A program made the position numbers and the translations under genes. This document shows positions 6,862 to 14,505 of a DNA stretch of 19,828 bases, one piece after another (the first letter of the stretch is position 1; every line of letters starts with the position of its first letter). This DNA is from Jaenimonas drosophilae (taxonomy: Eukaryota > Euglenozoa > Kinetoplastea > Trypanosomatida > Trypanosomatidae): the NCBI GenBank assembly GCA_030849065.1, contig JASAON010001390.1, forward strand, positions 1-19,828, in the 5' to 3' direction. The notes beneath the pieces are model-generated. The model worked only from the letters and a program-made list of their open reading frames with translations. It was not told the origin of the DNA and did not search any database.

Positions 6862-8148
6862 ATGCCAAAGGCTCAACCACCCGTCCCATACGACGGACAT
6901 GAGTCGTGGGGAGGGAGCGTGATGCCAATTGCCAGTAACTTCCGTTTCGAGAGGGAGAACACCGAGAAGAACCGTAAGTGCGTTACTGTGTTTCTTGCTA
7001 TACTGGCTACTGCCCAAGTTCTGTCTGATTTCTCGTCAACCGACAATGCGCTAAGCACTGAGTTGTTTGCAGGCATCGATCGACCGTGGGAGAGAACCGA
7101 CACGTTTTGCTACAACTCTTCAACCTTTGCCGCATCCTCAGCTTACAACCGCGGCTCATCTGGAGAGAGTTACTCTTCTCTTTCTACCCTGGGAACCAGC
7201 TTCGACGACGACATTGATGGAGATGGCAATGATGATGACAGGGAAGCCGTCCCGAATTTGGAAGTTGAAAAGCGCAGAAGGAACATGAATGCATTTCTCC
7301 AAGACGAAGTCGTTTGGGATGGAATTCTGAGCTTCCTTCCGTGGCGCACAGTACTTCACATTCGCGGAACAAGTAGGTTCATGTTCTCCCGTTCGCTATT
7401 CTTTGCTTCAGTCTGTCGTCTTCCTGCTTGCAGCAGTCAAACTGTATTCATTCCTTACAGGATGCATTCTGATGTCTCACTACTCCCAAGCTTGAGTCAA
7501 TTGCCAGATAGCTCGGCGTACGTGACGGCAGCAAACAGTAATCGACAACTGGAGCGTTTGTTCTTTGGCCAACTTCTTCGGCGGGACACTGAGCAAATGA
7601 TTCGATGGCTTCTTACCTATGTTTGCGACGTTCCGGCTGATGCTATCCATAGCGTGGAAAACAGAACCAATCAAGCAACATCTGAAGGCCGTGGATGCGC
7701 CTGGGCGAGCATCGATGCAACTGAGACTCATAAAGCCTTACGACTACATAAACGGGCGTTCTTTGGTCGTATGGAATGTGACAATAATCGTTGGGTTGAG
7801 GGGTTGTTCATTGCCTCTTCCATCATCCCCCACTCCATTGGTGATTGCTTGAGACACTGGCCTCACTTACCGAGGCAACCGTTGGTTGTTGAGAGAGCAC
7901 ACGCGCGGTGCTATCAACGGGATGCACAGATGGCTTGTGAAAACTTCTTCGAACCAAGTGGATGTATGGGAGACAGTCGGGGAGTGCCTGCGCTTTTCTC
8001 TTCGATGTGCCCTTCGGTTAACAATGAGGCTCCCAAGGCGGTGCTCCACACGCGGGGGTTGGTGTCTTGCATTAAGAAGCCGGAGAAGGTGCTCCCTAAC
8101 GGAAGATGGACACACTATCCATATCACCCTGTATTGAATTTCCCCTGA
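6862..8148 (+). CDS. F-box / RRM-like RNA-binding protein, CFB-like
   Basis: This 428-residue protein has three recognisable parts. (1) Residues 148-175 (DEVVWDGILSFLPWRTVLHI) match the F-box consensus, which binds SKP1. (2) Residues about 230-318 look like a divergent RRM, with an RNP2-like strand RLFFGQLL (233-239 region) and an RNP1-like GRGCAWASI (276-284), followed by HKRAFF. (3) The C-terminal WTHYPY (416-421) closely resembles the trypanosome MKT1-binding consensus (Y/W/T)(R/T/Q)H(N/D)PY, differing at one position. Known: T. brucei CFB1/CFB2 are F-box proteins, and CFB2 acts on VSG mRNA through MKT1. Inferred: a post-transcriptional mRNA regulator of this type. The N-terminal 145 residues are low-complexity Ser/Asp-rich with a short hydrophobic stretch (41-54). 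An RBP without F-box function is the alternative. Confidence 0.75.
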   Translation: MPKAQPPVPYDGHESWGGSVMPIASNFRFERENTEKNRKCVTVFLAILATAQVLSDFSSTDNALSTELFAGIDRPWERTDTFCYNSSTFAASSAYNRGSSGESYSSLSTLGTSFDDDIDGDGNDDDREAVPNLEVEKRRRNMNAFLQDEVVWDGILSFLPWRTVLHIRGTSRFMFSRSLFFASVCRLPACSSQTVFIPYRMHSDVSLLPSLSQLPDSSAYVTAANSNRQLERLFFGQLLRRDTEQMIRWLLTYVCDVPADAIHSVENRTNQATSEGRGCAWASIDATETHKALRLHKRAFFGRMECDNNRWVEGLFIASSIIPHSIGDCLRHWPHLPRQPLVVERAHARCYQRDAQMACENFFEPSGCMGDSRGVPALFSSMCPSVNNEAPKAVLHTRGLVSCIKKPEKVLPNGRWTHYPYHPVLNFP

Positions 8149-8761
8149 TGCAGGTTTCCCACCGAATCAACAGAGTGGATGACTACAGAAACGGGGGGGG
8201 GAGGTGAAGGCATGCTGAAGGAAGAATTTCTTTTTTTCTTTATGTATGGGCTTTTTTTTCCACTCCGGCAATTCTTGTTTTTTTCTTTTCATCGAGGACA
8301 ACCGACTTCGCTTGCGCCACATAATTGTGTTTTTCTTTTTCGCTGGGCGTATGTCGTACACAAAAGAGAGTTCATTTCACTTTCCCTACTCATGGTGCCC
8401 TCATTGACCAAGGATAGCAGTACTTTCCGTTTGTGCCACATCGCCATGTTGAGCCCTTACTCAACATGGAAGTATGTGCGCGGTATGATCGACAAAGTTT
8501 TACTTTCTATCCGTCTTAACTTTCTTTTGTCAAAAGGAAAACCGAGATTACAGCGCGTGGGGGAGACTGCTTACTGGCTGGGCTTACTGAGTATATCATG
8601 AACAATGCCTCCACTAACAAGAAACGCCTACTTCCTCTCATCTGAATGTTTGTTCTATAAAAACTATAGTGACTTCTAGGATTCTACGCAACTCTGACAG
8701 TTTGTTGCTGGCACAGTTAGACTTTGGAAAATCTTGCTCTCGTCAACGATAATATATCACA
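8149..8761 (+). other. Intergenic spacer, T-rich, no convincing gene
   Basis: The 613 nt include an 8-9 nt G run near 8191 and T-rich tracts at 8228-8290 and 8330-8340. A 140-codon frame starts at 8179, but it largely translates these tracts (Phe/Leu-rich) and resembles nothing. Possible splice acceptors for the FKBP gene are the AGs at 8715-8716 and 8719-8720, which would leave a 5' UTR of about 41-45 nt. Confidence 0.5.
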
Positions 8762-9097
8762 ATGCCTGCAGATGGCGTGCTTATGGATAAGATCATCGAG
8801 GGAGATGGAAAAACAATTCCACGACAAGGCAGCATTGTTACCCTCGACTACATTGGCTACTTGGAGGATGGTAGTAAGTTTGACTCTACCTTAGAGCGGG
8901 GGAAGCCTTTTGTGTTCCGCGTTGGTTGCGGTGAGGTAATCAAAGGCTGGGATGAAGGAATCCTTCAGATGTCTAAGGGAGAGCGAAGCAAGGTTACGAT
9001 GCCCCCAAGTTTAGCATATGGAAGCACTGGATTTCCAGGACTCATTCCACCGGATACCACGATTGTCTTTGAGGTGACTCTTTTGGATGTGGCGTAA
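8762..9097 (+). CDS. FKBP12-type peptidyl-prolyl cis-trans isomerase
   Basis: A single FKBP domain of 111 residues, the usual size of cytosolic FKBP12, with no signal or targeting extension. Pocket residues equivalent to human FKBP12 are mostly kept: Y30, F40, D41, F50, V59-I60, W63, Y86 and F103. His87 is replaced by Phe (F91) and Ile90 by Leu. The family motifs GEVIKGWDEG (57-66) and AYGSTGFPGLIPP (85-97) are clear. Known: these proteins isomerise X-Pro bonds and bind FK506 and rapamycin. The pocket suggests this one would bind them. It is the second immunophilin of the array, about 2.1 kb downstream of the cyclophilin; the two are unrelated folds, so this is not a duplication. Confidence 0.95.
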   Translation: MPADGVLMDKIIEGDGKTIPRQGSIVTLDYIGYLEDGSKFDSTLERGKPFVFRVGCGEVIKGWDEGILQMSKGERSKVTMPPSLAYGSTGFPGLIPPDTTIVFEVTLLDVA

Positions 9098-9402
9098 CAC
9101 TCGAGATCCTGGAACTAACACAGTACCTCCTGCAACAACATCAACATAGGCTACTGAAAGCGAAAGGGATCAATTGCCAACTCCATGCACTAGAGAGGAC
9201 GTATGACCCGATGTACATAAGAAAAGAGTATCTTTATAGGCGTTTTGTGGATTCATTGCTGGCATTCGTGGGTGTTTCTGTGGTGTACGAGAGCTCAATT
9301 TTATTTCTCTCTCAACTCATTCTTTTCTTGTGGTGGGGCAAAGCCACCACTGGTGGCAAAGAAATAACAGTAGACTTTACGAACACACCGTGGGGAACAG
9401 TT
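9098..9402 (+). promoter_or_regulatory. Intergenic region with structured splice acceptor for the aquaporin gene
   Basis: A pyrimidine tract at 9300-9329 leads to AG at 9342-9343, giving a 59-nt 5' UTR without ATG before 9403. GTGGTGG (9330-9336) can pair with CCACCAC (9344-9350), placing the AG in a 7-nt loop. CCACC (9344-9348) can instead pair with GGTGG (9352-9356). The frame is open upstream to an ATG at 9211, but that part mostly translates the pyrimidine tract. Confidence 0.5.
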
Positions 9403-10314
9403 ATGCGTGACGAAAGTGGCATTGCTCACGAACGGGTAAGTGAGACGTCGTCGCACAGAGGCGATGATAATTCAGAACATTCTCAGGTGGTGAGTGGACC
9501 AACTGATGAGAGCTCGGAACATTGGGATGCCGCAGCTCATATTGCACCGCCTGTGCGACCGAACACCAGTGTTGTTAGGTTCTCATGGATGAGTAGACTG
9601 TACCTCGGCCCGTTGATGAGTGCAGCAGTCGTTGAGTTTATCGGAACCTTTTTTCTGGTTCTCACAGTTCCATTAAGTTCCTTGTGGAACTCAGAGCTAG
9701 CGCCAATCAGCGTTGGCTTCATGCTAATGTCAATGGTGTTCTCATTTGGTTATCTCAGCGGTGGCCACATCAATCCGATGGTGTCGTTCTCTGTGTGGCT
9801 GGCATCCCTTCACCCCTCAGCAACTCCGATAAATGGTGGTAAGAAGTTTGAGAAGCGGCGGCTGCTTTTGTATGTGATTGCTCAAATGGCTGGAGGCTCG
9901 GTGGCATCTTTGTACTGCCTACTCATTTATGGGAATGGATTCCCTGTGCCAAATATGGGGTTGGACTTTGGTGTAATGCTTCGAGGATTTTTAGCGGAGC
10001 TAGTTTTCACCTTCGTTCTTTGCTCAACTGTCCTTCATGTGGCCATAAGCAAACAACGTAGCAACAGTTTCTACGGGTTTGCAATTGGGTTTGCTGTTCT
10101 CTGTGGCGGCCTCACATGTGGATCGATCAGTGGGGGCGTCTTCAACCCCGCAATAGCTACCCCACTCATTTTGTGCCGGTGTTTGTTCTCTTTCAGCAAC
10201 TCCGGGTGCACACCGATGGCATCTCTGTGGGTTTATTGGGCATCAGAGCTGGTAGGTTCAGTATTAGCTACTGGATTTTATTTGATGACTCACAATGCAG
10301 TAGGAGAGTCATAA
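9403..10314 (+). CDS. Aquaporin-family (MIP) channel with atypical pore motifs
   Basis: This 303-residue membrane protein starts at the first ATG after the acceptor at 9342-9343. A hydrophilic N-terminal tail (1-65) rich in Ser, Asp, Glu and His precedes six membrane helices at about 70-95, 101-119, 153-177, 191-214, 222-243 and 274-297, the MIP layout. The two half-helices carry SGGHINPM (119-126) and SGGVFNPA (243-250). The first box is thus NPM rather than NPA. In the second, the residue after NPA is Ile (I251) where nearly all aquaporins have the selectivity-filter Arg. Known: family members conduct water, glycerol and small solutes. Loss of the Arg usually widens or alters selectivity. 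Substrate and membrane location cannot be read from the sequence; an intracellular channel is possible. Confidence 0.9.
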   Translation: MRDESGIAHERVSETSSHRGDDNSEHSQVVSGPTDESSEHWDAAAHIAPPVRPNTSVVRFSWMSRLYLGPLMSAAVVEFIGTFFLVLTVPLSSLWNSELAPISVGFMLMSMVFSFGYLSGGHINPMVSFSVWLASLHPSATPINGGKKFEKRRLLLYVIAQMAGGSVASLYCLLIYGNGFPVPNMGLDFGVMLRGFLAELVFTFVLCSTVLHVAISKQRSNSFYGFAIGFAVLCGGLTCGSISGGVFNPAIATPLILCRCLFSFSNSGCTPMASLWVYWASELVGSVLATGFYLMTHNAVGES

Positions 10315-10541
10315 CCCTGGAACGGCATTGGTGTGTGCATGTAGTAGTTGACAACGAACTCCCTCATCCAACATTTTGCTGACATGATTTTTGAACTTCT
10401 GCGGAGATCGTTGCTTGTTAGGGCCCGAAGCTCCTATTACTGTGCTATACTGACTAACGTTGCGCTCCATTTTCTCGTATTGACAAAGCTATTGTCCGTT
10501 TACACCAAAGGAAGACCCAAGGAAGAACTTTTTTTTTTGCC

Positions 10542-10991
10542 ATGGCCGCGCTAACTGATGAACAAATCCGTGAGGCATTTAATCTGTTCGATGCGGACGG
10601 GAGTGGAGCCATTGACACAGAGGAAATGGCATTGGCAATGAAGGGACTTGGGTTTGGTGATCTTCCACGTGAAGAAATTGAGCGAATTGTGCGAACAATG
10701 AGGACTGACTCCAAAGGTCTTATTGAGTACGGCGAGTTTGAGAAGATGATCAAGTCTCGCATGGCTCAGAAAGACTCTCCTGAGGAAATCCTGAAGGCTT
10801 TTCAACTGTTTGACTTGGACAAGAAAGGCAAAGTTTCATTTGCTAATCTGAAGGAGGTTGCAAAACTGTTAGGAGAAAATCCAGGAGATGATGTCCTTCA
10901 GGAGATGATAGCCGAGGCTGATGAAGATGGCGATGGCGAGGTATCCTTTGAGGAATTCAAGAGCGTCATGATTCAGATGAAGGGGAAGTAA
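10542..10991 (+). CDS. Centrin-family EF-hand protein
   Basis: This 149-residue protein has four EF-hands in the calmodulin/centrin arrangement. It opens with [19 protein letters not shown], typical of centrins, and lacks the central linker sequence of calmodulin. Loop 1 ([12 protein letters not shown]) and loop 4 ([12 protein letters not shown]) are canonical for calcium. Loop 2 ([12 protein letters not shown]) has Arg at position 1 and loop 3 ([12 protein letters not shown]) has Asn at position 12, so both are probably inactive. Known: centrins act at basal bodies, at the bilobe structure of kinetoplastids, and as light chains of inner-arm dynein. The start context is GCCATGG, directly after a run of ten T. 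Likely acceptors are the AGs at 10487-10488 or 10509-10510. Which kinetoplastid centrin paralogue this is cannot be settled without alignment. Confidence 0.9.
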   Translation: MAALTDEQIREAFNLFDADGSGAIDTEEMALAMKGLGFGDLPREEIERIVRTMRTDSKGLIEYGEFEKMIKSRMAQKDSPEEILKAFQLFDLDKKGKVSFANLKEVAKLLGENPGDDVLQEMIAEADEDGDGEVSFEEFKSVMIQMKGK

Positions 10992-11459
10992 TTGAAGGAC
11001 CTGTGTCTTGTACTCATTTGGTTAGAACAGATGCCTCCCTACGGAACACTGCCGCTTCTCCAGCCCTGAGCTGGGTACTCAAAGGCTATTACTCACCTTC
11101 CACTAGATTTTTTTTCGCACCATGCAACCAGACAGTTCTCCACTCGGTACTTCATCGGTGCTCCACACCAAGCTAGTGAATCTTTGATCACTGTGATAAC
11201 GGAGTGATGAAGGGCGTTGAATTCCTACTCCACAGTGAGACACTTCTCTTCCTGGCATCGAGTGAGTGTATCTGGAGATACTAAAAACACACAGTATGCG
11301 ACACAGGACGCAAATGCGCCACATGGTTGAGGTGGTCTCTTGCTTTGATCTTCTCCATCAGAGTACCCCCGTTTGTTTGCTTCTTTCATTCTCTCCCTTC
11401 TTACACTGACTTTCAGGCCAAAAAAAAAGGCTTTGCCATTCTCGTTGGCCTGTTTTCAA
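10992..11459 (+). other. Intergenic spacer with splice acceptor for the MORN gene
   Basis: No gene is supported in 468 nt. Near the end a strong pyrimidine tract (about 11370-11414, ending CTGACTTTCAG) gives an acceptor AG at 11415-11416. The 5' UTR to the ATG at 11460 is 43 nt and contains no ATG. The frame is open upstream to a TTG at 11373, but that is translated pyrimidine tract. Confidence 0.65.
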
Positions 11460-12872
11460 ATGCTTTGCTCTCGAGCTTTGCCATCTGCTCTAGTTCTAGC
11501 TGAACCGCATGTGCCAAACGTGGAGAGTTCCAGTGAAGCTTCTCCGCAATTACCAGGAAGCGAGCTGATCGTTCCACCAAATGCCGCTCAGATCATCGAT
11601 CGGGCAATAGAGGCTCAGAATCGCGCTAGTTTCAACTTTTCGTTTCGCGAGGCAGATGACGAGCTGGAGGGAAAAACGAAGCAGGCACGCCTGCAGATTC
11701 TCCTACGACAACGTGACCGCCGGGAGGCGTGGATTGAGGAGGACGAAAGGTCCATGGAAGAAATGTCTGTCATGCTGGAGGAAACTCGCCTGGCTGTTAG
11801 GGATCGCCAAACTTCGTTGCGCTCAGACGGGTATCAAGCATTTGTATTCCCAAATCAAGATGTATATGAGGGGCACTGGAAGAATTGCCAGATGCATGGG
11901 AAAGGCTGTCTACGTCGTACCAATCCTAATGATGTCTACGAGGGCCAATGGTTTCTAGGTCAGCGGTGCGGCGCGGGCATGTACCACAGCTCGGATTACC
12001 GAACATTTTACGCCGGGGCATGGCTGGATAACAAGCGCCATGGGAAAGGGGAACTAGCTGAGCCTGAGGGAACTTTTGTGGGAGAGTTTGTAAACAATCG
12101 TATTGAGGGCTATGGTGAGTACGTATATCATGATGGTCATGTCTACAAAGGAGAGTGGGTTGATGGACTGTTTGAGGGGACAGGAACGTATCTGTTTCCC
12201 AGTGGTGCCAGGTATGAGGGTCAATGGGCCGGGGGAAGAGAGAACGGCCGAGGAACGATGACTTACTTCAACGGAGATGTCTACAGCGGAGATTGGAAGA
12301 ACGGCTTACCTCACGGATACGGAACCTATACAGGGGCGTTAGCAATCGTGGAAGGTTTATGGCAGTACGGATCGGTCCATGGCCGGGCAACGTGTCAGTA
12401 CAAGGATGGAAGTAGCTACGTTGGAGAATGGCGTCGAAGTATGTACCATGGAAACGGAGTTTTTTCAAGTCCAGAGGGGTATTACTATTCCGGTGCATTT
12501 TTTCAAGGTAAGCGTCATGGACAGGGGGTGTATCGCAGCGAGCGTGTGCAATATGAAGGATCATGGGTAAATGATCTGAAAGATGGCATCGGAACAATCA
12601 AGGTAAGCGGATGCGGAACCTACCATGGCGAATGGAGTCAGGATCAACCAAACGGGAAGGGGGTTTACACAGTTAGTGATGAGCACTCAGTAGTCCAGCT
12701 TGATGATGGACTGTCGATCAGAGCTGTAGACCAAGCCGCTTTCCGTGGAGTGAGTGTGCGATTACAGAGTGCTGAGGAAACCGCTGCTAGCCACCACAGC
12801 GCTCTTCTGGTCAAGAAGAATTCTCCATCCATGGGAATCAACCACTCCACAGAATGTAGCTCTGTGCATTAG
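11460..12872 (+). CDS. MORN-repeat protein with N-terminal charged helix
   Basis: This 470-residue protein starts at the first ATG after the acceptor at 11415-11416. Residues 65-120 are strongly charged and helical (Glu/Arg-rich), a possible coiled coil. From about 134 to 412 there are about 12 consecutive MORN repeats of 21-24 residues with the pattern Y-x-G-x-W ... G-x-G-x-Y. Clear examples are DVYEGHWKNCQMHGKG, HVYKGEWVDGLFEGTG, DVYSGDWKNGLPHGYG and GTYHGEWSQDQPNGKG; repeats 2, 8 and 10 are more degenerate. A polar tail follows. Known: MORN arrays fold into beta-sheet rods that dimerise and scaffold cytoskeletal structures or bind phospholipids; trypanosome MORN1 belongs to the hook complex. 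This protein has fewer repeats and an added helix, so it is probably a different MORN family member. Its location is inferred to be cytoskeletal or flagellar. Confidence 0.92.
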   Translation: MLCSRALPSALVLAEPHVPNVESSSEASPQLPGSELIVPPNAAQIIDRAIEAQNRASFNFSFREADDELEGKTKQARLQILLRQRDRREAWIEEDERSMEEMSVMLEETRLAVRDRQTSLRSDGYQAFVFPNQDVYEGHWKNCQMHGKGCLRRTNPNDVYEGQWFLGQRCGAGMYHSSDYRTFYAGAWLDNKRHGKGELAEPEGTFVGEFVNNRIEGYGEYVYHDGHVYKGEWVDGLFEGTGTYLFPSGARYEGQWAGGRENGRGTMTYFNGDVYSGDWKNGLPHGYGTYTGALAIVEGLWQYGSVHGRATCQYKDGSSYVGEWRRSMYHGNGVFSSPEGYYYSGAFFQGKRHGQGVYRSERVQYEGSWVNDLKDGIGTIKVSGCGTYHGEWSQDQPNGKGVYTVSDEHSVVQLDDGLSIRAVDQAAFRGVSVRLQSAEETAASHHSALLVKKNSPSMGINHSTECSSVH

Positions 12873-13056
12873 TGATTCTCCTTCCAATTGATCTTTGGAT
12901 ATGTACATTTTGCACATGCTGTGCCTGCTGAACCGGGAGTATATTCGGGATGCTGATCACGCGGTTAGATTCGGCATGCTCTGTGTGATGACCTGATACC
13001 TTGTACTGGACATTTGTGGTGCTAATACACAAGCGGTGTGGCTATTCCAGTGTGTG

Positions 13057-13089
13057 TTTTCCCCCTTTCATTATTTCCCACCTTTTGAG
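13057..13089 (+). promoter_or_regulatory. Trans-splice acceptor of the thioredoxin-like/TPR gene
   Basis: The tract TTTTCCCCCTTTCATTATTT continues to CCTTTTGAG, with AG at 13088-13089. The 71 nt up to the ATG at 13161 contain no ATG. A second candidate AG is at 13136-13137 (GTTGCAG). Confidence 0.6.
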
Positions 13090-13160
13090 TATTAGGCTGC
13101 CTCACGAGCGCTACTAGTTTCATTGACTGTGTTGCAGTGGCAAAGGAGAAAGTTTAGTAC

Positions 13161-14228
13161 ATGGCAGTTCCAACAAAAATTGTCGCAACGCTGGATGACT
13201 TTAAACAGATATTCGTTCCTAGTGCATCAACTGGAGTGGTTCCAGATGCCCTACTGCTTTGCATCGAAAACCCCGGTGATGGGATCTCCCCGGAAGCTCT
13301 GAAGTCATTTATTGCCAATGTCAATCACAGCGCGGAAAAGCACAAAGCAAACGTAATGCTCTTTATCTGGGACTGCAGCAGCCCCGCATTCGTTGAAGCA
13401 AAGACTCAGGTAGAGAAGGTCGTAGGATCGCCACTGCTCCTTATTGTGTATAAGGGCACCATTGCCGATGCCATCAGAGGGAAGTCGATCGAGGAAATTG
13501 GTGGTACCGATGTTCCCCGTGTGTGTGAACGGTTGGCGTCTTTCCAACAAAGCAAGCCAGTGGCGACGATTTCAACTGGAACAGTAGGAGAGGAACACGA
13601 TGCCAAATTGACAGTAGACGTAACAAAGATGATGACAGTTGGCCAGAACCTGCTAGCTTCAGGAAAAGTATGCTACGCTGAAAAGTGCTTCGTGAAGGCA
13701 ATTGCAACTCTCGATTCTGTGTTAGAAGAGGTCCAATTGAGCGCACAGGCTAGTGAAAACGCTGATGCCTACATGGAACCATATTACCGTAGCCTTTCAT
13801 CGAGTCTCAGCTGGGCAGCACAGTGCCAGTTTGTGCAGGGGCGGAGCGCATCGGATAACTTGTTTTTGCAACGGATAATGGCATCAGCTGACATGCGTGA
13901 ATATGCTGAAGAGCCTTTTAGTGATGCGTGCCGCGCGCTCACAACCCAATCTCTCATGCAAGGCGCACCATCCCAGTGGACAGATGAGACTGGTAGTATG
14001 CAAACTTTATCTAGGATTCTTGAAAGCAACCCGTTTGACACGTCCGCTCGCAGCTTACTCGTTGTCACGATGTTCCTTCGTGGCGACATGGAGCGGGCGC
14101 TCACAGAGGCGATCAAGCTTCGCTCTCTTAATTGCGACTATGGGCGATTCGCTCTGAAGCGTATTGCTTCCTTCCTAGGGCCTGAGCACGAGCTGGTTTT
14201 GCAGTTGGGGGTAGGTAATCACACATGA
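13161..14228 (+). CDS. Redox-inactive thioredoxin-like protein with C-terminal TPR region (CnoX/YbbN-like architecture)
   Basis: This 355-residue soluble protein has no signal or membrane segment. Residues about 8-130 follow the thioredoxin order. A strand DALLLCIENP (29-38) falls where the WCGPC site should be but has NPGDGIS and no CxxC. A helix follows, then strand NVMLFIWD (64-71), then a cis-Pro-like strand GSPLLLIVYKG (89-99) and a closing helix. Residues about 150-350 are helical, with an AEKCFVKAIATLDSVL helix resembling TPR. The C-terminal segment 283-347 (LESNPFDTSARSLLV ... FALKRIASFLGPEHELV) resembles the end of bacterial CnoX/YbbN, where TPRs follow a thioredoxin domain. Inferred: a chaperone-like or scaffold role rather than a disulfide reductase. 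I do not know a named kinetoplastid orthologue. Confidence 0.72.
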   Translation: MAVPTKIVATLDDFKQIFVPSASTGVVPDALLLCIENPGDGISPEALKSFIANVNHSAEKHKANVMLFIWDCSSPAFVEAKTQVEKVVGSPLLLIVYKGTIADAIRGKSIEEIGGTDVPRVCERLASFQQSKPVATISTGTVGEEHDAKLTVDVTKMMTVGQNLLASGKVCYAEKCFVKAIATLDSVLEEVQLSAQASENADAYMEPYYRSLSSSLSWAAQCQFVQGRSASDNLFLQRIMASADMREYAEEPFSDACRALTTQSLMQGAPSQWTDETGSMQTLSRILESNPFDTSARSLLVVTMFLRGDMERALTEAIKLRSLNCDYGRFALKRIASFLGPEHELVLQLGVGNHT

Positions 14229-14340
14229 AAAAGAACCTCAAATTCTTTGTACAAAAAGTTTAATTGTTCGACTTGGCATTGATATCTCACCTACACCTTC
14301 ACTGAATGAAATTTTGACTATTGTGCACACGTAATTGCGG

Positions 14341-14374
14341 CTTTTTTTCCTTTTACCCTCTTTTGTATCTCAAG
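14341..14374 (+). promoter_or_regulatory. Trans-splice acceptor of MAK16
   Basis: A 30-nt C/T tract (CTTTTTTTCCTTTTACCCTC onwards) ends at CAAG, with AG at 14373-14374. The 131-nt 5' UTR that follows has no ATG before 14506, which supports the start. A secondary tract, TTTGTTTTTCTGAG, lies near 14446-14459. Confidence 0.65.
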
Positions 14375-14505
14375 AAAACGCAGGCATTCCCACTTTGGTG
14401 TCTGTCAAGTGGAGCAAAGCCGTTGTGACTTGATATCTCAATTATTTGTTTTTCTGAGTGTTGAGATTCGAATAAGTTTCCTGAGAAAAAGAGAAGGGCG
14501 AAACC

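Noticed and set aside
7204..7242. Acidic DDDIDGDGNDDDRE in the F-box protein looks like an EF-hand loop
   Set aside because: It lacks the hydrophobic residue at position 8 and flanking helices; it sits in a Ser/Asp low-complexity linker.
8179..8601. 140-codon hydrophobic frame between the F-box and FKBP genes
   Set aside because: It mainly translates T-rich tracts (FFFMYGLFFPL), has no recognisable domain and no clear splice acceptor upstream.
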